From NCBI GenBank assembly GCA_016787785.1, contig JAEUTO010000006.1, positions 806,001 to 870,000 on the forward strand: a stretch of 64,000 bases of DNA, read 5' to 3'. Numbering within the stretch: the stretch's first letter is position 1; each line of letters opens with the position of its first letter. The notes under the pieces were generated by a model. That model saw nothing but the letters and a program-made list of their open reading frames with translations. It was not told the DNA's origin and did no database searches. Positions 8,346-15,283 of the stretch are shown in pieces. This stretch comes from Bacteroidia bacterium. Lineage in GTDB: Bacteria > Bacteroidota > Bacteroidia > B-17B0 > Aurantibacillaceae. The position numbers were made by a program, and so were the translations under genes.

Positions 8346-9059
8346 TTAACAGATCAACAACAAACGGTTCTCTCCGGTTTTTTCTTTCGGTGCACGGTGG
8401 ATGCATGGCAGGACATGGCTTTCAGGATGGTCAACCGCCAGGCGCCATAATTGGCCAAGGCCTAAATTGATCGGGTTTGCATTAGGTTTAGCCTGATAGT
8501 GCAGATCAAAGAAATGTTCAGTTAAAAAGGATTCAAATCCTTCGTCTGTTCCATCGTACAATTTTTTTAGTTCAGCTCGAATTTCGGGAACCAGTACTTT
8601 TTGCAGGGCTTGTGAATTTGGTAAGATCTCGCTCGCTTCGCCATAGTACGTGCATAAAAAGGTATCGGTTGGTACAGGCGAACGGTCTACATGAAAAGAA
8701 TAAACATCGGTAGGAAACCAAGCCTGGCTATCGTCCCTGTCATAATACTTTATTAGATTAAGGGTAGGTAATGCGCCGTGATCTTTCAACAACTTCATAT
8801 CATTTAAAATAATTTCACGGGCAAGATCTCCTTGTAAACTTAACTGAAGTTCAAAAAGATCCTCTTGATCAAGCGCCGTTATATTCTCTTTTAATTTGAG
8901 TTTATTAACGATCTCAGAGAAGTCACCAATTAGTTTTCGATCCCAGCAGAGCGCATTTATTGTACCGCTAAAAGGAGTGGTAACAAGGTCCTGAAAATTT
9001 GTGACTGCTTGAATCCGATAGCTATCGGATTGATTATCTGCAAGAGATAGATCTTTCAT
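8346..9059 (-). CDS. DUF1826-like protein (237 aa)
   Basis: The centre and C-terminus match, by eye, the DUF1826 pattern: a YSFHVDRSPVPTDTFLCTYYG stretch (FHVDR then LCTY-x-G), GLGQLWRLAV and a final HRAPKEKTGENRLLL. The FHVD and C-terminal IHRAP elements together recall a 2-oxoglutarate/iron-type facial triad, but that is inference. Some DUF1826 genes lie with zinc-uptake genes; no such neighbour exists here. The start ATG at 9059 overlaps the stop of the upstream membrane-protein gene by the ATGA arrangement, so the two are coupled. Confidence 0.55.
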   Translation of the reverse strand: MKDLSLADNQSDSYRIQAVTNFQDLVTTPFSGTINALCWDRKLIGDFSEIVNKLKLKENITALDQEDLFELQLSLQGDLAREIILNDMKLLKDHGALPTLNLIKYYDRDDSQAWFPTDVYSFHVDRSPVPTDTFLCTYYGEASEILPNSQALQKVLVPEIRAELKKLYDGTDEGFESFLTEHFFDLHYQAKPNANPINLGLGQLWRLAVDHPESHVLPCIHRAPKEKTGENRLLLIC

Positions 9060-9391
9060 AATGAACTTGCTTTTGAACGCTTACGGGTAATTGTTTTTTT
9101 AATTTGTTTATAAAGTGGAAAAAATAATAAAATCAATCCAAATACTATTGCCGTTGGCCCTGTTATTGAACCTTGTCTGCCTGCGTTAAATCGTCCACCA
9201 GGAGACCAACCAACGCTTGAACTGTTAGAAAAGGTCATATCAATTCCGCCAATTAAAATTATAACTCCACAGATCAATAATAAATAAAAACCTATATTAT
9301 CTACACGAGTTGGTTTCTTGAAATCAATTTCATTGCCGGAATCCTCAACCAATTTTTTTGTATGCTGCGTAGTTTGTTTTTTTGTCGTCAT
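9056..9391 (-). CDS. Small two-helix membrane protein
   Basis: Translation most likely starts at the ATG at 9391, giving a 111-residue protein. The longer frame to 9487 would add a Cys-rich, hydrophobicity-free stretch read from a spacer. Residues 33-55 (FYLLLICGVIILIGGIDM) and about 77-98 (TAIVFGLILLFFPLYKQI) form two membrane helices, with a Ser/Gly-rich loop between and a basic C-terminus. No family is recognised. Its stop overlaps the start of the DUF1826-like gene (ATGA). Confidence 0.6.
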   Translation of the reverse strand: MTTKKQTTQHTKKLVEDSGNEIDFKKPTRVDNIGFYLLLICGVIILIGGIDMTFSNSSSVGWSPGGRFNAGRQGSITGPTAIVFGLILLFFPLYKQIKKTITRKRSKASSL

Positions 9392-9640
9392 ACAATAGTG
9401 CTTTAACGTTTGGCAAACAGGCGCATGCGGATTAATGAAACACCTTATACCGAAACGTTTAAATAAAGGTACACTGTTGCAAGGCAATTACAAATAAAAA
9501 ATTAAAAACTTTCTTACCTTTTTTCAAATGCTTTGGCGTTTGGAAGGCTGGAGCAAACCCGGTGGAAGCAAAGAGTAGGGCACATCAAGATCAATTCACA
9601 GCTTGCATGCTGTCAGGTAGTATTTTTTGGAACTAGTTTG
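9392..9640. other. Spacer with short inverted elements
   Basis: This 249-base spacer starts the accessory region. It holds two copies of AACGTTT (9405-9411 and within 9463-9472) and a GCGCATGC palindrome between them. AACGTTTGG here recurs in the attC-like site at 14613-14726. It lacks clean core boxes, so it may be a decayed relative of the sites at 12466 and 14613. No gene is seen. Confidence 0.35.
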
Positions 9641-10087
9641 TTAGCTGGCATATTTTAAGATGAGACCAATTTGCCCCGCGTGATAAGCACTGTGACTTAT
9701 AATGCGCGATAGGGCTTCGGCTTTTGTTACAGTGCCAAACTCGGCGGTGGTCACATTCGAACTCCAGTCTTCATCTTGATGGCTAAGGATGGCTTTTTCC
9801 AAAGCTTCGGCAGATTGCGTAAGTAATTTTAATTCGGATTCAAGAACTGTAAATTTACCGGTGTCATGAATAGTTTTACCAACGGTTTGCATAGTTACTT
9901 TTATATCTAATCCAAAAACATTTTTCGCGAATAATAATTCCACCTCGGCAATATGCTGTAACAAAAAACCAAGGGAGTTGGAATTTGGATGGAGTTTTTT
10001 TGTTAGGTCTGATTCTTTAATATGTGGGAGTTGATTCGTTAATCGGGTCCTACCCATTTTGAACATTTGTAATAACTGAGCTGTCAT
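9641..10087 (-). CDS. DinB/YfiT family protein
   Basis: A 148-residue four-helix-bundle protein with the DinB metal triad: His in LLQHIAEVELLF (about residue 45) and two His in SHSAYHAGQIGLIL near the C-terminus. DinB-superfamily proteins are metal-dependent hydrolases or thiol transferases, including enzymes for bacillithiol and other thiols; the substrate here is unknown. The gene stands alone between spacers and is the first gene of the accessory region. Confidence 0.85.
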   Translation of the reverse strand: MTAQLLQMFKMGRTRLTNQLPHIKESDLTKKLHPNSNSLGFLLQHIAEVELLFAKNVFGLDIKVTMQTVGKTIHDTGKFTVLESELKLLTQSAEALEKAILSHQDEDWSSNVTTAEFGTVTKAEALSRIISHSAYHAGQIGLILKYAS

Positions 10088-10179
10088 ATTGCAAATTAAG
10101 CTAAAAAAATTAACAATAGACCTGATCTAGATCATTGAGGGAATTGCAACAAGAATATTTTGTCAATAGATAGAGTGTT

Positions 10180-10377
10180 TTAGTGAGAATTGTCCGTTCC
10201 TACTGGTGGTGACGTTTGGCAAATGGCACATATTGGTTTACAAAGCACTTTTTGTTGAATGCCTGCACTTACAAAAAATGCACCAGTTAGGAATTTTCTA
10301 AAGTCAACGCTTTTGATGACGAAGTAGATGGTTAGTGCAACGATCGTAAGGATAACTAATATGTAAATAACTTTCAT
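10180..10377 (-). CDS. Small membrane protein with Cys-rich tail (65 aa)
   Basis: I place the start at the ATG at 10377; a TTG at 10389 would add only four residues. Residues 3-24 form one membrane helix (YILVILTIVALTIYFVI). The C-terminus contains CKPICAIC, three cysteines in C-x3-C-x2-C spacing that might bind a metal. No family is recognised. It lies 19 bases after the arr stop in the same direction and may be its third operon member. Confidence 0.45.
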   Translation of the reverse strand: MKVIYILVILTIVALTIYFVIKSVDFRKFLTGAFFVSAGIQQKVLCKPICAICQTSPPVGTDNSH

Positions 10378-10396
10378 AATTGGCGTCAAAGATCTG

Positions 10397-10843
10397 TCAG
10401 TCGTTTAGTGAATTAATGCCTTGTTCTTTGAGTTTTGCTAATGCTTCTTTCATTGCTTTAACTTGTTCTGGTTGGTGTCCTTGCCAATTAATAACTTCTC
10501 CTACTATTTTAAACGGCTGGGTTGAGCGATAAGATCTTGTTGGGTTACCAGGGAATTTTTTATCTGTCAAGTCGGGGTCGTCCTCAATGTCTCCAGTTGG
10601 TTCAACCAGGTAAATGCGTTCGCGTCCTTCACCAATTGCCAACTCAGCTCCCCAAATTGCGGCGTCTAATGTGGCAGTCAAGAAAATATACCTGGCGTTT
10701 TTTCTTTGTCCGAAATTAGAGTTATTACCAACTTTAATAAGGTCGCCGAGTTTGAGGTCTGCTTTTGTTCCGTGAAAGTAGGTTTGTGAAAAAGGAGTTG
10801 GACTTTTTTTAACTGATTTGTCGTTGCTCTGTTCCATTGTCAT
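10397..10843 (-). CDS. arr: Rifampin ADP-ribosyltransferase (Arr)
   Basis: A 148-residue protein matching Arr over its full length: YFHGTKADLKLGDL (His24 the likely NAD-site histidine), IFLTATLDAAIWGAELA, IYLVEPTGDIEDDPDLTDKKFPGNPT with the catalytic acidic stretch, and RSYRSTQPFKIVGEVINW. Arr inactivates rifamycins by ADP-ribosylation of the C23 hydroxyl. In Proteobacteria arr-2 and arr-3 are integron gene cassettes; here the gene sits in a region with attC-like spacers. It follows the SnoaL-like gene by 2 bases and is probably co-transcribed. Activity is inferred from motifs only. Confidence 0.9.
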   Translation of the reverse strand: MTMEQSNDKSVKKSPTPFSQTYFHGTKADLKLGDLIKVGNNSNFGQRKNARYIFLTATLDAAIWGAELAIGEGRERIYLVEPTGDIEDDPDLTDKKFPGNPTRSYRSTQPFKIVGEVINWQGHQPEQVKAMKEALAKLKEQGINSLND

Positions 10844-10845
10844 AT

Positions 10846-11196
10846 TTATAATGGAATATTATGAAGTGTATGAAATGAAAGCTTGTCCCAGTAACCCCGC
10901 TGAAAAATGATTTTATCATCCTTAACATTAAAGAAGCCACAACCACGAAGTCCTTTTGGGTCTTTCCATTCTAAAATAGCCCAGTCTCCGTCTTCAAATA
11001 TATTTTCTGGAATACAAACCATTTCAGAGTTTGCAAATTCTGTCGCGAACATTTGTTTGATAGCTTCTTTGCCAATTATTGGTTCGTTGGCTACTTGGTG
11101 GTTTGTTGCATGGTCTGCGTATAGATTTGAAATTGTTTCTGTATCTGCTTTATTAAATGCGTCTAACCACTTTTCTAAAACTTGTTTCGGTGTCAT
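10846..11196 (-). CDS. SnoaL-like / NTF2-fold protein
   Basis: A 116-residue protein with the SnoaL-like layout: an N-terminal helix VLEKWLDAFNKADTETI, then LYADHATNHQV, IGKEAIKQMF and the alternating strands WAILEWKDPKGL and GFFNVKDDKIIFQRGYWD. This is the NTF2-fold group of small uncharacterised enzymes and ligand-binding proteins. It begins the probable operon SnoaL - arr - small membrane protein, with 2 bases to arr. Confidence 0.8.
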   Translation of the reverse strand: MTPKQVLEKWLDAFNKADTETISNLYADHATNHQVANEPIIGKEAIKQMFATEFANSEMVCIPENIFEDGDWAILEWKDPKGLRGCGFFNVKDDKIIFQRGYWDKLSFHTLHNIPL

Positions 11197-11219
11197 ATTG
11201 CTCTAAATTGTTTTTTTGT

Positions 11220-11340
11220 GTTGTCTTATCATGACCGCTAGTGCGTAGCGACAAAGCGCGCGTTTTTGCTAAGTCCAAGTTAAGCTTTTGAGCGTTAACC
11301 TGCAAAAAATGTTTACGAAACCCCAGTTATGTGACGCGCA
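11220..11340. repeat. Structured spacer (imperfect inverted repeats)
   Basis: The spacer contains CGCTA (11236-11240) and TAGCG (11246-11250) as a short hairpin. A wider pair follows, TTTTTGC (11263-11269) and GCAAAAA (11302-11308), with GC-rich GCGCGCG at 11256-11262 against the AT-rich flanks. The arrangement resembles the attC-like sites nearby, but I see no convincing terminal RYYYAAC/GTTRRRY boxes. Confidence 0.4.
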
Positions 11341-11350
11341 TTTTGTTCGC

Positions 11351-11779
11351 TTATTCCTGTATTTTACAACCGTGTTTGGCTTCTTTAAGTTGGTTTTCAA
11401 TTGAGTTACCATCTAACAAGGACCAATGCTCTGCAATTTTTCCGTCGGTAAGTTTGTAATACCTGTAACCAACCGTTGATATTTCAAATTGAGTCGGTTC
11501 AATGTCTCTCCAAACGCCAATGTGTTTAAGTTGCATTCTCATTTTCAGCATAACCTTATCTTCTTCGCAAACAATGTCGTCAATAATTGTTTTGTGCTCA
11601 AAAGATTTGCCTGTTCCGATAATCCAAATTTTCATTCCGTCTTTGTCAGCTGGCAAAGTTGGTGGCAAAGAATGGTCGATAAAGTTGGTGGACATGTAAT
11701 TTTCAATTTTTTCAAATTGGTTTTGATTCCAAATTTCATCAATGAAATTTGTTACGATTAATTTGTTTTGTGAATTCAT
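11351..11779 (-). CDS. SnoaL-like (ester cyclase type) protein
   Basis: Two in-frame ATGs exist, at 11842 and 11779. I prefer 11779 (142 residues) because the first lies inside a perfect palindrome that looks like an operator, and the family starts at NKLIVTNFIDEIWN. The domain has FIDEIWNQNQFEKIENYMSTNFIDH, IIDDIVCEEDKVMLKMRM and GYRYYKLTDGKIAEHWSLLD, typical of the SnoaL-like polyketide cyclase/ester cyclase group. It follows the Crp/Fnr gene by 85 bases. The pairing suggests control by that regulator; the substrate is unknown. Confidence 0.8.
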   Translation of the reverse strand: MNSQNKLIVTNFIDEIWNQNQFEKIENYMSTNFIDHSLPPTLPADKDGMKIWIIGTGKSFEHKTIIDDIVCEEDKVMLKMRMQLKHIGVWRDIEPTQFEISTVGYRYYKLTDGKIAEHWSLLDGNSIENQLKEAKHGCKIQE

Positions 11780-11833
11780 CTTTTTTATTTGTTTAAATGA
11801 ATTGCAAAGATCAGTCTTAGTAATTGCTTTCAA

Positions 11834-11851
11834 TTGTGACATTCGTCACAA
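11834..11851. promoter_or_regulatory. Perfect CRP-type palindrome, probable operator
   Basis: TTGTGAC, four bases (ATTC), then GTCACAA: a perfect inverted repeat that fits the CRP/FNR-superfamily pattern TGTGA-N6-TCACA. It lies 55 bases upstream of the SnoaL-like start at 11779 and 14 bases beyond the end of the Crp/Fnr-family gene on the same strand. Confidence 0.6.
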
Positions 11852-11864
11852 AACGTTATATACT

Positions 11865-12440
11865 TTATTTTTTTCTAATTCTGCTTAACGTCTCCCTTGC
11901 AATTCCTAAATACGATGAAAGCTGAGATTGGCTTATTCGTTGTAATATTTGAGGTTTGTTCGTTCGTAAATATTCGTAGCGTTCTGTTGGGGAATAAATT
12001 TTAAACAAGTTAACGTGTTCTTCTTGGGCTATTAAAACCTGTTCCAAAAGTTTTCTAGCGAATGATTCTATTTCTGCCGAATCGCTGTAAAGTTCTAAAA
12101 GTTTGTCTTTGTTAAATTCGTAAATCACTGTAACTTCACCTGCTTGTATTGACGTGTTAGCCAAAGAAGCAGAACGTAAGCTTTTTAAGTTAGTCGTAAA
12201 ATTACCTTCAAAAGTAAAGTCTGTATTTATTTCTTTACCGTCTTTGTTTATAAAAGTTCTTAAAAATCCTTTTTCAACGAACATGATTGTTTTACAAATT
12301 TGTCCTTGTTTTAAGATGAATTCTCCTTTTTCAAATTGACGTTTAATAGCAATTTCAAATAGTTTATAGAGGCTTGATACTGAAATTTCTGTCAAGTCGG
12401 TTATTGTTTCGTATAATAATGTCTTTGAACTATCCTCCAT
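11865..12440 (-). CDS. Crp/Fnr family transcriptional regulator
   Basis: A 191-residue protein with an N-terminal cyclic-nucleotide-binding-like beta-barrel (FEKGEFILKQGQICKTIMFVEKGFLRTF, residues about 36-66), a long dimer helix (ESFARKLLEQVLIAQEEH) and a C-terminal helix-turn-helix (RISQSQLSSYLGIARETLSRIRKK). No cysteine cluster for a [4Fe-4S] centre is seen, so it is unlike Fnr. The effector is not predictable. The gene starts 26 bases beyond one end of the attC-like site at 12466-12648 and precedes a SnoaL-like gene with a CRP-type palindrome between. Confidence 0.9.
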   Translation of the reverse strand: MEDSSKTLLYETITDLTEISVSSLYKLFEIAIKRQFEKGEFILKQGQICKTIMFVEKGFLRTFINKDGKEINTDFTFEGNFTTNLKSLRSASLANTSIQAGEVTVIYEFNKDKLLELYSDSAEIESFARKLLEQVLIAQEEHVNLFKIYSPTERYEYLRTNKPQILQRISQSQLSSYLGIARETLSRIRKK

Positions 12441-12768
12441 TTTTTAGTTTATCTCACCAAACAGAACCTAACGTTTTGCGAGCAAAGGTAGGCGGGCTTT
12501 TGAAACATCACCTGTCTATACCGGCCAAAGGTTATTTAAAGATACAAATCTTTTTTAGTGAGCCGCAAATAAAATGTCACGAAGTCGCCGAAATTTTGCG
12601 CCCGAACGATGACTGATGGAGCCCGCTTGGGTTTATTTGCTGTTAGATGAAGATGGCGGCACGCGGATGCCAAACGTTAACGGGTCTGCATAACACTGAT
12701 TACTAATGAAAATTTTCTCAATAATTTTTTACTCGGCAATTTTCCTTAAAATGTAAAACAGGACAAAT
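12441..12768. other. Spacer between Crp/Fnr and PAS-HisKA genes
   Basis: This 328-base spacer is mostly the attC-like inverted-repeat site at 12466-12648. The part from 12649 to 12768 holds GCCAAACGTTAACGG (12668-12682), related to the AACGTTTGG elements in other spacers, and an AT-rich tail behind the PAS-HisKA gene. No gene is seen. Confidence 0.5.
12466..12648 (-). repeat. attC-like inverted-repeat site (183 bp)
   Basis: Read on the minus strand the site begins ATCTAAC (12648-12642) and ends GTTAGGT (12472-12466), matching the integron core boxes RYYYAAC and GTTRRRY. Inside, AGCAAA (12481-12486) pairs with TTTGCT (12636-12641), and GCGGGCT (12492-12498) pairs with AGCCCGC (12620-12626), so R and L-like boxes nest as in attC. 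At 183 bases it is longer than most attC sites. Its centre contains a promoter-like stretch shared with 8321-8340. Confidence 0.5.
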
Positions 12769-13398
12769 TCACTTGCTTAGATTCATGTTATTTATATCTT
12801 TTACTACTTTTGTTATTATCTTATCTAAGTTCTTAGTGGCAATTTCAAGATATTCCACGATTTCTTTGTTTTTTTCTGAGAGTTCAGGTTTGTCCAAAAG
12901 ACTTGTTAAACCCAAAATGGTCGCAACCGGTCCCCTAACATCGTGACATAGTGAGAATATGATGTCTCCTAATAGGGCATTTTGCTCTTGAATCTTAAGG
13001 TCTTTCTTTTTTTTGTCGTTTATATTTCTAACGGAGATTGACACTGCAATGGTTATGTCATCAATAATTAGTGGGTGGAAATCTATTTTATACCATACTT
13101 TACTATTACATGGTCCGATTAAATTTTCTGTTATAATATATTCGCCCTTAAGAGTTTTTTGAAAATGTATATCAAGACTTTCAGTAAAATTATTATTCTT
13201 AAAATAGTTAGAAATATTCATTCCTATTATAATTTCGATTCCAAATACTGAGAGGAATTCTTTATGGGCTTTTTTGTTAAAAAACAAGACTGTATGATCT
13301 GGAGAAATAATAAAGCGAATTGATCTGGTACTCTCGTATATGGCTTGCAAAGCCTTATCGGGTTTTTTGAAAGTGTTATCAAAAGTTTCTAAATCCAT
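12769..13398 (-). CDS. PAS-HisKA protein lacking an ATPase domain
   Basis: I start at the ATG at 13398 (209 residues) rather than the upstream TTG at 13443. Residues about 20-130 are a PAS domain (SIRFIISPDHTVLFFNKKAHKEF; VWYKIDFHPLI; AVSISVRNIND). Residues 140-205 are a HisKA dimerisation helix pair with the phosphoacceptor His152 in SLCHDVRGPVATILGL. The protein then stops: no N, G1, F or G2 boxes of a HATPase domain follow, and none is found in any frame downstream. It is divergent from the AraC gene with about 113 bases between starts. It may be a truncated kinase or a phosphotransfer/sensor protein served by another kinase. Confidence 0.75.
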   Translation of the reverse strand: MDLETFDNTFKKPDKALQAIYESTRSIRFIISPDHTVLFFNKKAHKEFLSVFGIEIIIGMNISNYFKNNNFTESLDIHFQKTLKGEYIITENLIGPCNSKVWYKIDFHPLIIDDITIAVSISVRNINDKKKKDLKIQEQNALLGDIIFSLCHDVRGPVATILGLTSLLDKPELSEKNKEIVEYLEIATKNLDKIITKVVKDINNMNLSK

Positions 13399-13511
13399 TT
13401 TAGCTGTGTTTCCATACTTAATTTTAACAAAATTACCATCCAATGATTCTTTCTGGAATAATAAAAAACGCTTTTTTTAGGATAAATCAGACTTTTTTGT
13501 ATTTTTATTAT

Positions 13512-14402
13512 ATGATTGCAAAAACACTTCCTATTTACAACATAGAAAATTTTAAGTATTTAGGAAAAGAGAGCGACTTTTATACCAACACCATAAGAGC
13601 GCATTTCAAGCTTCATGAATTTATTTTCACACCGCACAAACATGATTTTTTCTTTGTTGTAATTTGCTCTAAAGGTACTGGCACTCATACGATAGATTTT
13701 ATTGATTATGCGGTAAAACCTGGAAGCGTATTTGCCCTGTCGCCCGGACAAACCCATAGCTGGGCTTTATCGGACGATGCCGATGGATATGTTCTTTTTC
13801 ATACCGGGAGTTTTTTCAACCTGCATTTTCCTTCGAAGAAAGTTCGGGATTATCCTTTCTTTTGTTCGATGCACAATTCACCTCTTATTTTATTGAAAGA
13901 AAAAACTTCAAAAAACGTCAAAAGGATATTTTCTGAAATTCTCGATGAGTACAGGCATGATTATCTGTTCAAATTTCAACGAATAGCGGGATTATTGGAT
14001 TTGCTATACATGGACTTATCAAGATCATATATACCAGCGACAACTATTGATAAAAAAAATCACAATTTTCTTATTAAAATTGGAAAATTGGAAGATCTGA
14101 TTGATGCAAATTTCAAAAAGATAAAGTCTGCAAGCCAATACGCTAAAATGATGTTCATGACTGAAAAACACTTGAACAGAATTTGTAAGGAGTATTTAAA
14201 TAAAACCACATCAGATCTAATTATGGATAGGTTAATGCTTGAGGCTAAGCGGTTATTAGTCCATTCTTCTCTCTCTGTTTCTGAAATCGCAGATGAATTA
14301 GGATACTTAGATATTTCATATTTTTCTCGCCTATTCAAAAAAAAATGTGGAAAAACCCCCCTTGAATTTATAAAATCATTCTCTTCGGGCATCATTAGAT
14401 AA
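13512..14402 (+). CDS. AraC family transcriptional regulator
   Basis: The ATG at 13512 (296 residues) is preferred over 13443, because the family N-terminus begins at LPIYNIENFKYLG. Residues about 30-110 form the cupin-like sensing domain (HKHDFFFVVICSKGTGTHTI, LSPGQTHSW). The C-terminal 100 residues hold the two helix-turn-helix motifs, ending VSEIADELGYLDISYFSRLFKKKCGKTPLEF. It is transcribed divergently from the PAS-HisKA gene, which suggests shared regulation or a sensing partnership. Its ligand is unknown. Confidence 0.92.
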   Translation: MIAKTLPIYNIENFKYLGKESDFYTNTIRAHFKLHEFIFTPHKHDFFFVVICSKGTGTHTIDFIDYAVKPGSVFALSPGQTHSWALSDDADGYVLFHTGSFFNLHFPSKKVRDYPFFCSMHNSPLILLKEKTSKNVKRIFSEILDEYRHDYLFKFQRIAGLLDLLYMDLSRSYIPATTIDKKNHNFLIKIGKLEDLIDANFKKIKSASQYAKMMFMTEKHLNRICKEYLNKTTSDLIMDRLMLEAKRLLVHSSLSVSEIADELGYLDISYFSRLFKKKCGKTPLEFIKSFSSGIIR

Positions 14403-14773
14403 GCATCTACATAGGTTGCCTAGTTTATGTGGTAGTTTAACTATTTTAATTTAAAATTAGATATTCCCTTAGAGCTTTTGATGGAGTACAAAACACCAAA
14501 AAAGTGCGAAGGCTCTTTAATGTCAATGGGGCCAGAGATGTCGAAGCGAATTTTGCCCAAAACTATCTAGTTAAAGTTACCCATTTTTTACAGTGGTCAG
14601 TACACCAATTGCACCTAACGTTTGGCGGCTAAAAGTTGTGCCGCCGTCCGTAAAGTTAAATGTACGGAAGTCCGCCGAAAGTTACAATACCGAAATGAGC
14701 GGCATAAATTTTATGTGCTGTTAGCTGTCTGGCCGTTGCACACAGTTTACAGCTTGCTCACGTGTCCGCAGAC
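14403..14773. other. Spacer downstream of the AraC gene
   Basis: A 371-base spacer. The part from 14403 to 14612 shows short broken frames with no recognisable product, and could be remnant coding sequence. The rest is the attC-like site at 14613-14726 plus about 45 bases leading to the end of the orphan membrane-protein gene. Confidence 0.4.
14613..14726 (-). repeat. attC-like inverted-repeat site (114 bp)
   Basis: On the minus strand it begins AGCTAAC (14726-14720, one base off the RYYYAAC consensus) and ends GTTAGGT (14619-14613), a full GTTRRRY match. Nested complementary blocks are TAAAA (14630-14634) with TTTTA (14709-14713) and TGCCGC (14639-14644) with GCGGCA (14699-14704); a third stem TCCGT/ACGGA lies inside. 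The 114-base length is within the usual attC range. It directly follows the 3' end of the minus-strand gene 14774-15259, where a cassette attC should lie. Confidence 0.5.
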
Positions 14774-15259
14774 TTAGAGCAATTTTTCGTCTGTCATTAT
14801 TTTAATTGCAATTTCTGTCTCGCTAGGTCCGTTGGACATTGAACCCGGAAGCATTATAAGTCGCTTTTTAATTTTACCGTCGTCGTCTTCAAATTTTATT
14901 TCAAAGCGTGAGCGCGTCAGACCCGGAATTGTTTTTTTGAATTTAACGTCCTTAATTTTATTTCGTTCTATTATTGGCGTCGCAGAATTGTTTAAACTAG
15001 CTAGAACGCTATAAATTAAATACAATGCAAAGAGTCCGAATAATATTGTCTGCGGGACCTGTCCTTTTGAATAAAAGTTGTATGCGAGGTAAAAAAGAGC
15101 GCAAGAAAGTCCACCGTAGATTAAAAGAACTCGTGAAATATTATTGCCAACTGTCACCTTGGCGACGTTACCGATAATGCCGTCTCTTGTCAGGACAATT
15201 TTGTCTGGCAGAACGTGGCAGAAGCCTGTCTTTGTAATGAATGTCTTTTCTGTTTCCAT
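14774..15259 (-). CDS. Orphan membrane protein (161 aa)
   Basis: I use the ATG at 15259; a TTG three codons upstream is also possible. Two membrane helices (about residues 43-62 VLLIYGGLSCALFYLAYNFY and 69-89 ILFGLFALYLIYSVL) are flanked by soluble parts. The C-terminal part (KIKDVKFKKTIPGLTRSRF, RLIMLPGSMSNG) looks like a small beta-domain, reminiscent of PH-like folds but not assigned. The gene is bounded by a GTTAGCT box upstream (15283-15277) and by an attC-like site downstream, the layout of a mobile cassette. Confidence 0.55.
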   Translation of the reverse strand: METEKTFITKTGFCHVLPDKIVLTRDGIIGNVAKVTVGNNISRVLLIYGGLSCALFYLAYNFYSKGQVPQTILFGLFALYLIYSVLASLNNSATPIIERNKIKDVKFKKTIPGLTRSRFEIKFEDDDGKIKKRLIMLPGSMSNGPSETEIAIKIMTDEKLL

Positions 15260-15276
15260 GTCTGTCAACGGCTTGC

Positions 15277-15283
15277 AGCTAAC
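15277..15283 (-). other. Single core box GTTAGCT upstream of the orphan cassette gene
   Basis: On the minus strand GTTAGCT lies 18 bases before the ATG of the 14774-15259 gene. It matches the core box at the far end of the attC-like site at 14720-14726. In an integron cassette the crossover G^TT lies at this place. As a lone heptamer it carries little weight by itself. Confidence 0.3.

Noticed and set aside
11780-11842. N-terminal extension of the SnoaL-like protein
   Set aside because: It would place the start codon inside the CRP-type palindrome and adds residues outside the domain.
13399-13443. TTG start for the PAS-HisKA gene
   Set aside because: The ATG at 13398 is better placed for the family, and the TTG abuts the divergent gene's first ATG.
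14403-14612. Possible transposase remnant downstream of the AraC gene
   Set aside because: A few words look like broken coding sequence, but no transposase motif or terminal repeat could be supported.
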